A stretch of DNA of 50,477 bases, taken from the NCBI GenBank assembly GCA_032252755.1, contig JAVUPY010000079.1:1-50477 (forward strand), read 5' to 3'. The notes beneath the pieces were generated by a model that was given only the letters and a program-made list of their open reading frames with translations, was not told the DNA's origin and ran no database searches. Position numbers and translations under genes: made by a program. This document shows, in pieces, positions 1 to 7,792 of the stretch. The stretch is from Terriglobia bacterium (GTDB lineage: Bacteria; Acidobacteriota; Terriglobia; Terriglobales; Acidobacteriaceae). The number at the start of each line of letters is the position of its first letter. Within the stretch, counting starts at the first letter, position 1.

Positions 1-1
1 A

Positions 2-2242
2 CCCCGCACCGCATCGCTCGTGAGCAAATCGCCTGCTCCCGTTCCCGATGCGGAAAACCATACCACCTTGCCTTCGTGCCCGTCGAAACTCCAACTGCAT
101 CGTCGCTTCCACGGCCACCGACTCAATCATGCCCGATACGACGCTCTGCATCGCCTCACCTACGTTAATTACCCAAGTGGCCAATATGCGAGCGTCACGC
201 CGTCCAAGTACTACATCTACGACAGCGCGACGATCAATGGTACGGCAATGGCAAATCCGAAGAATCGCTTGGCCGAAGCCTACACGTGTACATCGTGCTC
301 TCCGGCGACCAAGATTACTGACCTCGGGTTCAGCTATTCTGTCCGAGGTGAGGTCACTGACACCTATGAATGGACCACGAATAGTGGCGGCTGGTACCAC
401 GTAAGCGGCTCGTACTGGGCAAATGGAGCGCTCAACCAACTAAGTACAAATCTGTCGGGACTGCCGACGATCACCTACGGTGCCGACGGAGAGGGCCGCG
501 TGTCAACAGTCGGCGCATCGTCCGGACAGAATCCCGTCTCAGCTACAAGCTATAACTATGCGAGCCAAGTGACAAACGTAACCCTGGGTTCTGGAGACAG
601 TGACCAGTACACATACGACTCCAACACAGACCGCATGACGCAATATAAGTTCGCTATCGGCGCGACTCCGCAGAACGTGATCGGCAACCTGGGCTGGAAT
701 CCGAACGGATCGCTCGGTTCTCTTACCATCACTGATCCTTTTAATGCCGCTAACGATCAGACCTGTAACTACACGCACGATGACCTTTCACGCCTTGCGA
801 CTGCGAATTGCGGCTCCATTTGGAACCAAAGTTTCGGGTTTGATCCCTTTGGCAACATCAGCAAAACAGGAACACAAAGTTTTACACCGACCTACAGCAA
901 CTTGACGAATCAGATCAACGGCGGCGGCTACTCTCAGAGCTACGATGCGAATGGCAATCTGAAGACAATCAATGACGGGACAAACCACACTTATTCTTGG
1001 GATGCGGAAGGCAAGCAGATAGGCATTGATACCGTGACTGCAAGCTACGATGCGTTGGGGCGTATGGTTGAGGTAAACAACTCCGGAACGTTTACACAGA
1101 CCGTTTACGGGTTAGGGAGCGAAAAACTGGCTTTAATGAACGGGCAGACGATGCAGAAATCCTTCGTTGCTTTGCCTTCAGGTACAGCGGTCTACACCGC
1201 TTCTGGGCTCACTTACTACCGCCATTCGGACTGGCTAGGTAGTTCGCGGTTTGCATCAACGACGTCCCAAACAATGTACTCCAGTTCGGCTTACGCGCCT
1301 TATGGAGAACAGTATGCCGGTGCTGGGAGCAACGATCAGAACTTCACGGGGCAACAGCAAGACACAACCTCAGGTCTTTACGATTTCATGTTCCGACGGC
1401 TGGGTCAGATACAAGGAAGGTGGATCTCCCCCGACCCCGGCGGGCTCGGTGTCGTGAATCCGGCAAATCCGCAGACCTGGAACCGATATGCGTATGTGTC
1501 GAATAATCCCATGAGCTTTACTGATCCTTATGGATTACAGATGGGCTATACCTGCCCACAGGACCAGACGGGCGAGGATGGCACTGGTTGTGAAAGTGGT
1601 GGTGGTGGCGGCGGCGGTGGTGGTGGCTTCTGCGACGCAAGCGGCGATTGCGGTGCAGGGACAGGGGTAGACGGCTGGGGAAATACAGGCGTTAGCGGAG
1701 TCCCTTGGAACTGGCAGCCAGGCTATGCAGGCGTTCTCATGTCTCCTCTTGGGCTGATACATTCGGCTGAACTGCAATACCTCATGAGTACGCCCGCCTT
1801 CTATATCGACATTACGACATATTACGCAAATGGAAACGTAGGGCAATCTATTAACTTGTTCGAAGGCTACGATAGCTATGGACTTGCTCCGATCGCGTTT
1901 ACCCAGAGCTACACGATAGATCTGACGGGCCCTTCGAACTATGGGAACGCCACAAAAAACGGTCGAACACCAGGGACCAACGGGCAGCAGCACAGCGCCA
2001 CCCCGCAACCCGAGCACTTTTGGCAGAAGCCCGGCTGCAGTGAGGCGCTAGGCGGACTTGCGGTCGGGGCTGTGGGGACTGCGATTACTGTTGGTGCGAT
2101 TGTGGCTTCATTCTATCTTGGACCAGAGCTATACGAAGGTGTTGAAGGACTCGGCACGATAGCTCATATCGGCCCTATTGGTGCTCCTGGATTAGTTCTG
2201 CTGGGACAGAGTGGGTTCATGGTCGCAGACAAGTGCTTCTGA
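2..2242 (+). CDS. RHS repeat-associated core domain protein, 5' end outside window
   Basis: C-terminal part of an RHS/YD-repeat protein, a large cell-surface or secreted shell protein that often carries a variable C-terminal toxin. The frame is open to the window edge; a GTG at 20 exists but is unlikely to be the true start, since RHS proteins are normally over 1000 residues. Visible are YD-type repeats (YDALHRLT, YTYDSNTDRMTQY, YDANGNLKTI, YDALGRMVEV) and the RHS core signature near 1390-1540 (GRWISPDP, then NRYAYVSNNPMSFTDPYGL). After the core come ten consecutive glycine codons (1598-1627) and about 200 residues of variable C-terminus ending in a glycine-rich hydrophobic segment. The first ~40 codons do not look like RHS repeats and may be diverged or frameshifted. 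A membrane-protein gene follows with overlap or a very short gap. The effector activity of the tail is not recognised. Confidence 0.85.
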   Translation, partial: PRTASLVSKSPAPVPDAENHTTLPSCPSKLQLHRRFHGHRLNHARYDALHRLTYVNYPSGQYASVTPSKYYIYDSATINGTAMANPKNRLAEAYTCTSCSPATKITDLGFSYSVRGEVTDTYEWTTNSGGWYHVSGSYWANGALNQLSTNLSGLPTITYGADGEGRVSTVGASSGQNPVSATSYNYASQVTNVTLGSGDSDQYTYDSNTDRMTQYKFAIGATPQNVIGNLGWNPNGSLGSLTITDPFNAANDQTCNYTHDDLSRLATANCGSIWNQSFGFDPFGNISKTGTQSFTPTYSNLTNQINGGGYSQSYDANGNLKTINDGTNHTYSWDAEGKQIGIDTVTASYDALGRMVEVNNSGTFTQTVYGLGSEKLALMNGQTMQKSFVALPSGTAVYTASGLTYYRHSDWLGSSRFASTTSQTMYSSSAYAPYGEQYAGAGSNDQNFTGQQQDTTSGLYDFMFRRLGQIQGRWISPDPGGLGVVNPANPQTWNRYAYVSNNPMSFTDPYGLQMGYTCPQDQTGEDGTGCESGGGGGGGGGGFCDASGDCGAGTGVDGWGNTGVSGVPWNWQPGYAGVLMSPLGLIHSAELQYLMSTPAFYIDITTYYANGNVGQSINLFEGYDSYGLAPIAFTQSYTIDLTGPSNYGNATKNGRTPGTNGQQHSATPQPEHFWQKPGCSEALGGLAVGAVGTAITVGAIVASFYLGPELYEGVEGLGTIAHIGPIGAPGLVLLGQSGFMVADKCF
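1598..1627 (+). repeat. GGN microsatellite encoding ten glycines
   Basis: Ten GGT/GGC codons in a row inside the RHS gene, just after the conserved core. It separates the core from the variable C-terminal region, probably as a flexible linker, and is prone to replication slippage in 3-bp steps. Confidence 0.9.
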
Positions 2243-2292
2243 TTCCGAACGGTGCTTATAGTCAGGGTATTTTGGGGGGGGAGGACGAAGTG

Positions 2293-3009
2293 GTGCCAGA
2301 ATTCAGAGTAGATAGAAATCTTTTGAACAAGGAACGAGAATTGAGCCGTCGACTGTTATCGTGGGGATTAGTGGCCCTACTGTTTGCGATAACTGTATTG
2401 CTCTTCTGTCTCGGAATTTCTGGGTACCTCAGCTCCCATTCTGCTCTCCGTTTCTTATTCGTCTTTACTCTCCTAGCGGCGGTTGTCGCCGCCTCTATCC
2501 TGGCATCCGGTGAAGCCTTACGTATTGCGGAGCGGCAGATGGTGTTTGCGCTGGACGAGGAAGGAATCACCCGAAGAAGAAAAGGATGGCCGGATGTGAC
2601 GATCGCATTTTCTGAAATTGATACATTGCGAGAGGAACTTAGATGGCTGGTTATCTACGGTGGCCCCACCCGTAAGAAGATCGCGATACCAAAGAATATT
2701 TCAGGGTACGAAAAGATTCGTGCCGAACTTGCCAGACGCCATCCTCTGTCCGTCCCCGCAGAAATTCCATTGAGCAATGTTGCGCTGTCTGCTATTGCGG
2801 TTCTCAGTTGGAGTGGTTTAATCTGGTTTGGAGACGCGAGAATCGCGGTTCCCTGTGGATTTATCGCGCTGGGGTCGCTAGCCATAGGGTCTAGACGCTT
2901 GTGGACCTTGCTGCACCTAGGACCGAAACGCGTGCTCATGTGGTTTTGCCTCGCTTCTGCATGGATTTTGGCGATTTTTTTAATTTACATCCGTGCGGTA
3001 CGACCCTGA
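2293..3009 (+). CDS. Multi-spanning membrane protein with PH-like (YcxB-type) middle region
   Basis: About 238 residues. Two hydrophobic segments near the N-terminus (WGLVALLFAITVLLF; FLFVFTLLAAVVAASIL) are followed by a soluble stretch with the pattern of a bacterial PH/YcxB-like domain (LDEEGITRRRKGWPDVTIAF, then EIDTLREELRWLVIYGG), then two or three more hydrophobic segments. A strong GGGGGAGGA (2277-2285) precedes two GTG codons at 2290 and 2293; 2293 has the better spacing. A GTG at 2233 would overlap the RHS gene but has no ribosome binding site. Its place directly behind an RHS gene fits an immunity or accessory protein of the RHS tail, but that is inference from position only. Confidence 0.7.
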   Translation: MPEFRVDRNLLNKERELSRRLLSWGLVALLFAITVLLFCLGISGYLSSHSALRFLFVFTLLAAVVAASILASGEALRIAERQMVFALDEEGITRRRKGWPDVTIAFSEIDTLREELRWLVIYGGPTRKKIAIPKNISGYEKIRAELARRHPLSVPAEIPLSNVALSAIAVLSWSGLIWFGDARIAVPCGFIALGSLAIGSRRLWTLLHLGPKRVLMWFCLASAWILAIFLIYIRAVRP

Positions 3010-3376
3010 GATGTGTGAGCGAAAGGAATCAGAAGACGCACCTGATTATTTGCGCACCGGTTACTCTAGAATCACTCGGAATCAAACTAGACATTACAAG
3101 AGTTCTAAAATCGTCCTCTAGGGCCGACCAATCCTCTTGCTTGTTCCAAATCCCAGGCCGACCAATCACCTTGCGCTTCAGAAACTCACAATTCCCTTTC
3201 TTGTGGTTGGAACTCTCACAATCTAGGCCTGTGAATTGCGCGGCTTCAGGACAAGGTGTAGTATTCGCGGACATCCAGATTCCATTCTTAGCCCGTCATT
3301 CGCGGATCCAGGCCCTAATATCCCGTCCTCCCTGTCGTCGAATCGGTCGTCCAGATATAAAGATGGAGAGTGCTTT
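3010..3376. other. Intergenic region with dispersed-repeat copy
   Basis: No convincing gene. It holds one copy of a 32-nt repeat (3101-3132) and a 12-nt partial copy (3155-3166), both matching a copy upstream of the S9 peptidase gene. The rest must contain the SDR promoter, but no clear -35/-10 pair was seen. Confidence 0.6.
3101..3132 (-). repeat. Dispersed 32-nt repeat, copy 1
   Basis: 28 of 32 bases match 5305-5336. On the minus strand both copies can be read as a peptide of the form W-S-A-L-x-D-D-F-R-x-L, so this may be a remnant of the 3' end of a lost gene rather than a regulatory site. A partial copy (12 nt) lies at 3155-3166. Confidence 0.7.
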
Positions 3377-4141
3377 ATGCCGCATTCGTTGTTTGACCTA
3401 ACCAATCGGGTGGCTGTCGTGACCGGCGGTAACGGCGGAATTGGCCGGGCAATTGCGCTCGGATTGGCTGAAGCCGGAGCTGCGGTCGCAGTCCTTGGAC
3501 GAAACGACGAAAAGAACCAGCGAGTGCTTTCTGAAGTGAAGGCAATCGGTGTTCCGTCGATCGCAGTCAGGGTTGATGTGACCAACCGCGCCAGCCTGGA
3601 GCCGGCCATGAACAAGGTCGAGAGCGAACTCGGTGGCGTCGACATCCTGGTGAACAATGCAGGCAACGTGTCGCTGAGCGGTGGGGTGTTGCAGGAAAAG
3701 CCTGAAGATTGGGACAGCGTTATCGAGACTCAACTCAATGCGGTCTTCCTACTTTCGAAGCTTGCCGCGAGATCGATGCTGGGTCGTAAACGTGGAAAGA
3801 TCATCAACATTGGCAGCATGTATTCGTTCTTTGGGTCTGGGCTCATCCCCTCTTACAGCGCGGCAAAAGGAGCGATCGTCCAATTGACCAAGTCAATGGC
3901 GATTGAACTCGCTCCTCACAACATTCAAGTCAATGCCATCGCTCCCGGGTGGATCGAAACAGAAATGACGGCGCCCGTACATACGATGCCGTTGAACGAC
4001 GAGATTCTTGCGCGTACCCCCGCCGGTCGATGGGGTCAACCGGAAGAGATAGCCGGAACAGCTGTGTACTTGGCCTCGCGAGCTTCGGACTTTGTTACCG
4101 GCGCCACGATTCGCGTCGACGGTGGCTATGCAATCCGTTGA
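3377..4141 (+). CDS. Short-chain dehydrogenase/reductase (SDR), classical type
   Basis: NAD(P)-dependent oxidoreductase of about 254 residues, the standard classical SDR size. The Rossmann cofactor motif TGGNGGIG is at residues 16-23 and the NNAG motif at 93-96. The catalytic Ser147, Tyr160 and Lys164 (YSAAK) are all present, and the C-terminus carries the usual ITVDGG-like strand (IRVDGGYA). The opening LFDLTNRVAVVTGG resembles gluconate 5-dehydrogenase, KduD and glucose 1-dehydrogenase relatives, so a sugar or sugar-acid substrate is plausible, but sequence alone does not fix it. ATG 3377 is chosen because the cofactor-binding strand follows 11 residues later, as in the family; the frame extends upstream without homology. 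It is monocistronic, convergent with the next gene. Confidence 0.88.
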   Translation: MPHSLFDLTNRVAVVTGGNGGIGRAIALGLAEAGAAVAVLGRNDEKNQRVLSEVKAIGVPSIAVRVDVTNRASLEPAMNKVESELGGVDILVNNAGNVSLSGGVLQEKPEDWDSVIETQLNAVFLLSKLAARSMLGRKRGKIINIGSMYSFFGSGLIPSYSAAKGAIVQLTKSMAIELAPHNIQVNAIAPGWIETEMTAPVHTMPLNDEILARTPAGRWGQPEEIAGTAVYLASRASDFVTGATIRVDGGYAIR

Positions 4142-4287
4142 CACTCTGAGCGGAGTGGTTTAAGAAAAGGATTTTAAGCCGACAGCGGCGAGCAAAATAG
4201 CACGGCTCAAGGGATTGTTCGCTACTCTGGGTGTCGATCTTCTCACCACAACCTCCTTACTTTGGCGCCACCTGCCGACTTCCCCCA

Positions 4288-5211
4288 TCACTTAGCGTTT
4301 GTCAGCCAGTGCATGATGTTGAGCAAAAACTGATAATTCTGCTTTGCGATCTCCGAGTTCATGCCCATCTTACGTTTCTGTGGTCCGGCGACTTGCGCGG
4401 TGAACATGGCTGCCTCACCAAACACGGCCACTCGTCCCTTTCCGACTTTCACCACGGCGCCCTGGCACCACCCGGTGATCGGAATCCTCGGAGTCTCCGG
4501 CGTAAATTGCCATGCGACTTCCGGCGTCGCCGAGACGTATCCCTCCGGGAAGACGAGGACTGGTTCTACGTTCGGGCCCGGATAGAACGCCGAACCTGTG
4601 AATGTCACCACGGAATCGACTTTCTCCTCGGGGGAACGTCCTTCGGTCCATGGACCGGGTTTCAGTCCTGTCTCCGGTGTAAAAGTAATCGGGCCCGCAT
4701 TCTTTCCGTCGCGCGGCATCGCGAAGCCGTTGCTGAACTCGACTCCGAAAGCGCGGGCAAGGTCGCCTGCAGCGCCAGGAAACGGCATGTGGTCGACGAT
4801 CAGGAACAATGCTCCACCGTTCTCCACATATTTCTTTACCTCAACGATCTCCGCCGAAGTGAAGGCCGGAGGCGTTGGGAGTGCCCATTCGCCTTCGGCA
4901 TTAATCTCGTTCAGTGCGTTGGCGATGACCAGCACATCGGCCGAGTTCAGAGAATTTGCGGTGAAGGACGCGTCACTGCCCGTGACGCGGTACCCATCGC
5001 GCCGAAGTAGCTCGGCGAACGGCTTATACCTTTCATCGACAGTGTGGAAGTTATGATGTCCGCCATCGATTACCACGCGGGGCCCCTGGTTCTGCGCATA
5101 AGCAGGTTTAGGGATGGGAGGCTTGTAACTTAGATCAGGAAGCTGCTGTGCGACTGCACAGCTAGCTATAAGCAGGACGAACGCGATTAGGAATACGCCG
5201 CGATACTTCAT
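4288..5211 (-). CDS. Secreted DUF4350-like protein
   Basis: About 307 residues with a clear signal peptide (MKYRGVFLIAFVLLIASC, AVAQ) and export to the periplasm. The body resembles the DUF4350 / glutamine-amidotransferase-like fold: VVIDGGHHNFHT, then an ADVLVIANALNE strand, a VEVKKYVENGGALFLIVDHM segment (acting like the 'sit in a flat sheet with nucleophile elbow' part of such folds), and a late GKGRVAVFGEAAMF strand. No catalytic Cys triad can be assigned, so the biochemical role is unknown. The start is the ATG at 5211, which has GGAGGTGG five to six bases upstream; a GTG nine bases earlier lies inside that ribosome binding site. Confidence 0.75.
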   Translation of the reverse strand: MKYRGVFLIAFVLLIASCAVAQQLPDLSYKPPIPKPAYAQNQGPRVVIDGGHHNFHTVDERYKPFAELLRRDGYRVTGSDASFTANSLNSADVLVIANALNEINAEGEWALPTPPAFTSAEIVEVKKYVENGGALFLIVDHMPFPGAAGDLARAFGVEFSNGFAMPRDGKNAGPITFTPETGLKPGPWTEGRSPEEKVDSVVTFTGSAFYPGPNVEPVLVFPEGYVSATPEVAWQFTPETPRIPITGWCQGAVVKVGKGRVAVFGEAAMFTAQVAGPQKRKMGMNSEIAKQNYQFLLNIMHWLTNAK

Positions 5212-5304
5212 AAAAACCACCTCCGGCGGACTTGGTGGCTAATGTCAAACTCCGTGCTTCAAATTGAACTATTCTGAGTGGCTTCGCAAGCCGAAAAGCG
5301 GGAG

Positions 5305-5336
5305 AGCTCTAAAATCGTCTGCTAAGGCCGACCAAT
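5305..5336 (-). repeat. Dispersed 32-nt repeat, copy 2
   Basis: Matches 3101-3132 at 28 of 32 bases. It lies about 70 bases upstream of the S9 peptidase start. On the minus strand it reads W-S-A-L-A-D-D-F-R-A-L followed by a stop after 11 more codons. Confidence 0.7.
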
Positions 5337-5407
5337 TCATCAATTCAGCGCGAGGGTTCAATCCGATTGCCGAGTTCCGAGTAGCTTTGCTATCTTTTTC
5401 GCCCACC

Positions 5408-7585
5408 ATGAAATCGTTAAAAATCTTTTGCCTCTTCGTATTCGCATTCCTGTCGATTGCCTGTTTCGCGCAGCAGAAGTTCAACCTTGAACAGGTGATG
5501 AGCGCGCCTTTCCCTGACAACCTTTCTGTCGCCAAGGACAGCGGGCGCATGGCATGGGTCTTCAACGCCAAGGGAGTGCGCAACGTCTGGATTGCCGACG
5601 CGCCCGATTTCAAGGCGCGGCCGGTCACGCACTATGACGTCGATGGTGTGCCCATCGCCAGTCTCCGGCTCACGCCCGACGGCAAGACCGTCGTGTATGC
5701 CCGCGGCAGTGAGACCAACCACCAGGGTGAGGTCGCAGCCCCGCAGCACTTCACTGTCAAGCCGGAGCAGCAGGTTTGGGCCGTTGATGTCGACGGGAAC
5801 AGCACTCCCCGTCTGCTCGGCTTGATGAACTGCGACGATGAGGGGTGCGAAGACATCCAGATTTCTCCCGATGGCAAGTGGGCCGTCTGGGCGGCGCGCA
5901 AAAACCTTTGGCTGGCGCCGATCGCGGCCGGAGCGAGCGCGCAAACTTCCAATCCCGACGCTGCCGCACAATCAGATAAAGTCGCCGCGAACGGCCCGGC
6001 GAAGCAACTGGCCTACCTTCGCGGCAACAATTACGACCCGCACTGGTCGCCTGATTCGCGGCGAATCGCATTCACCAGTTCGCGCGGCGATCACAGCTTT
6101 ATCGCCATCTATACCCTGGGCAGCGACAAAGTCCAATACATGGCCCCGGCGCCGGACCGCGACCGCTTGGCCCGCTGGTCGCCTGGTGGCAACCGCATCG
6201 CCTACATCAGGTTGCATGGCGCCGAGCAGCGCGTGCCGCTTATTCCGGAGCGCAGCAATCCATGGTCGATCTGGGTCGGCGATCCCGATACCGGCGCGGC
6301 GAAAGAGATCTGGCACAGCAGCACCGATCTGAACGGCAGTCTGCCGGGAATGATCGAGGACGATGCGTTCCATTTCGCAGGCGATCGCATTACCTTCGCC
6401 AGCGAAATGGATGGACGTGGTCACCTCTATTCGATTGCCGTCACTGGTGGTCAGCCGACGCTGCTTACGCCTGGCGATTTCGATGTCGAAGATATCGCCG
6501 AGAGCCAAGATCAAAAAACACTGATCTACACCTCGAACCAGAATGACATCGACCGCCGCCACATATGGCGGGTGCCCATCACCGGCGGCACACCCGAGGC
6601 GGTCACGCGAGGCGAGAAGATCGAGTGGTCGCCGCTACAGATGAGCGATGGCACACTTGTGTTCTTCCAATCCAGCGCGACGCAGGTCGGCATGCCGATG
6701 TATCTCGGCAAGTCGGGTCCGCAAATGATCGCGCGTGAAGCCATCCCCGCAGACTGGCCGGGCTCACAACTGGTCACGCCGCAGCAAGTGATTTTCAAAT
6801 CGACCGACGGCCTTGAAATCCACGGCCAACTCTTCATTCCGCGCGAGAAGAAACAGGGCATGCCAGGAATCATCTTTACGCACGGCGGCTCACGTCGCCA
6901 GATGATGCTCGGCTTCCACAACATGAACTACTATTCGAACGCCTACGCCGAGAACCAGTATCTGTGCTCGCTCGGTTATGTCGTTCTGAGCGTCAACTAC
7001 CGCACCGGCATCATGTACGGACGCGCCTTCCGCGAGGCGCCGCACACGGGCATGCGCGGCGGAATGGAGTACCAGGATGTGCTCGCCGGTGGACGTTACC
7101 TGCAATCTCTGCCCTACGTCGACAAGAATAAGATTGGACTCTGGGGCGGTTCCTACGGCGGATATCTCACGGCCATGGGTTTGTCGCGTAATTCCGACTT
7201 GTTCAAGGCCGGCGTGGACCTTCACGGCGTCCACGACTGGTGGCCTGAAGAGCGCATGTGGAACCCCACCCTTGGCGATAACGCGCCAGACCTCGAGCAG
7301 GCGCAAAAGCTGGCGTGGGAGTCGTCTCCTAATTCCACGATCGACAAGTGGACCAGCCCGGTGCTTCTCATCCAGGGCGATGACGATCGCAACGTGCCTT
7401 TCACGCAGACCGTGGACCTGGCACAACTGTTGCGCGATCATCACATCCCGTTCGAGTACCTGGTCTTTCCCGACGAAATCCACGACTTCCTGAAATGGGG
7501 CAGTTGGATGCACGCCTATTCGGCCGGCGCGGATTTCTTCAATCGCGTGCTGGTAAAGGGCGAGAAGATCGGAGTGCCGAATTAG
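5408..7585 (+). CDS. Secreted prolyl oligopeptidase family (S9) serine peptidase
   Basis: About 725 residues with signal peptide (MKSLKIFCLFVFAFLSIACFAQ). Residues ~30-440 contain WD40/TolB-like beta-propeller repeats (SPDGKWAVWAA, WSPDSRRIAFTSSRGD, WSPGGNRIAYIR), and the C-terminal third is an alpha/beta-hydrolase domain. The catalytic triad is visible: Ser582 in GGSYGG, Asp660 in GDDDRNVP, His692 in DEIHDF. The architecture is that of dipeptidyl aminopeptidases/acylaminoacyl peptidases, here acting in the periplasm on short peptides. ATG 5408 is chosen because the signal peptide starts there; the frame runs 48 codons further upstream through the repeat element, without a ribosome binding site. 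A hairpin terminator follows at 7641. Confidence 0.92.
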   Translation: MKSLKIFCLFVFAFLSIACFAQQKFNLEQVMSAPFPDNLSVAKDSGRMAWVFNAKGVRNVWIADAPDFKARPVTHYDVDGVPIASLRLTPDGKTVVYARGSETNHQGEVAAPQHFTVKPEQQVWAVDVDGNSTPRLLGLMNCDDEGCEDIQISPDGKWAVWAARKNLWLAPIAAGASAQTSNPDAAAQSDKVAANGPAKQLAYLRGNNYDPHWSPDSRRIAFTSSRGDHSFIAIYTLGSDKVQYMAPAPDRDRLARWSPGGNRIAYIRLHGAEQRVPLIPERSNPWSIWVGDPDTGAAKEIWHSSTDLNGSLPGMIEDDAFHFAGDRITFASEMDGRGHLYSIAVTGGQPTLLTPGDFDVEDIAESQDQKTLIYTSNQNDIDRRHIWRVPITGGTPEAVTRGEKIEWSPLQMSDGTLVFFQSSATQVGMPMYLGKSGPQMIAREAIPADWPGSQLVTPQQVIFKSTDGLEIHGQLFIPREKKQGMPGIIFTHGGSRRQMMLGFHNMNYYSNAYAENQYLCSLGYVVLSVNYRTGIMYGRAFREAPHTGMRGGMEYQDVLAGGRYLQSLPYVDKNKIGLWGGSYGGYLTAMGLSRNSDLFKAGVDLHGVHDWWPEERMWNPTLGDNAPDLEQAQKLAWESSPNSTIDKWTSPVLLIQGDDDRNVPFTQTVDLAQLLRDHHIPFEYLVFPDEIHDFLKWGSWMHAYSAGADFFNRVLVKGEKIGVPN

Positions 7586-7640
7586 TGGTCGTGACAGAAC
7601 AGACGGGTGAGCGGTTAGGCTGAAATGCTCGCGATGTGAC

Positions 7641-7667
7641 AGGGCTACTCATGGTGAGTAGCCCTTT
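7641..7667 (+). terminator. Rho-independent terminator after S9 peptidase gene
   Basis: Perfect 11-bp stem (7641-7651 with 7655-7665), 3-nt loop TGG, short T run. It separates the peptidase from the peroxiredoxin gene. Confidence 0.7.
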
Positions 7668-7792
7668 ACAGACCACCAAGCTCTCCTTAGCCACAAACGC
7701 ACGTGAGCTATGTCACTTACAGTCATTTGACCGTTCCGCAAGAATGCTGGCTCACAACCAGGTACTGACAACTATAGAAGTGAGGCGGACCA

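Noticed and set aside
3029-3274. 81-codon minus-strand frame upstream of the SDR gene
   Set aside because: Contains the repeat-derived WSALEDDFR peptide but no other recognisable sequence; treated as part of the repeat rather than as a gene.
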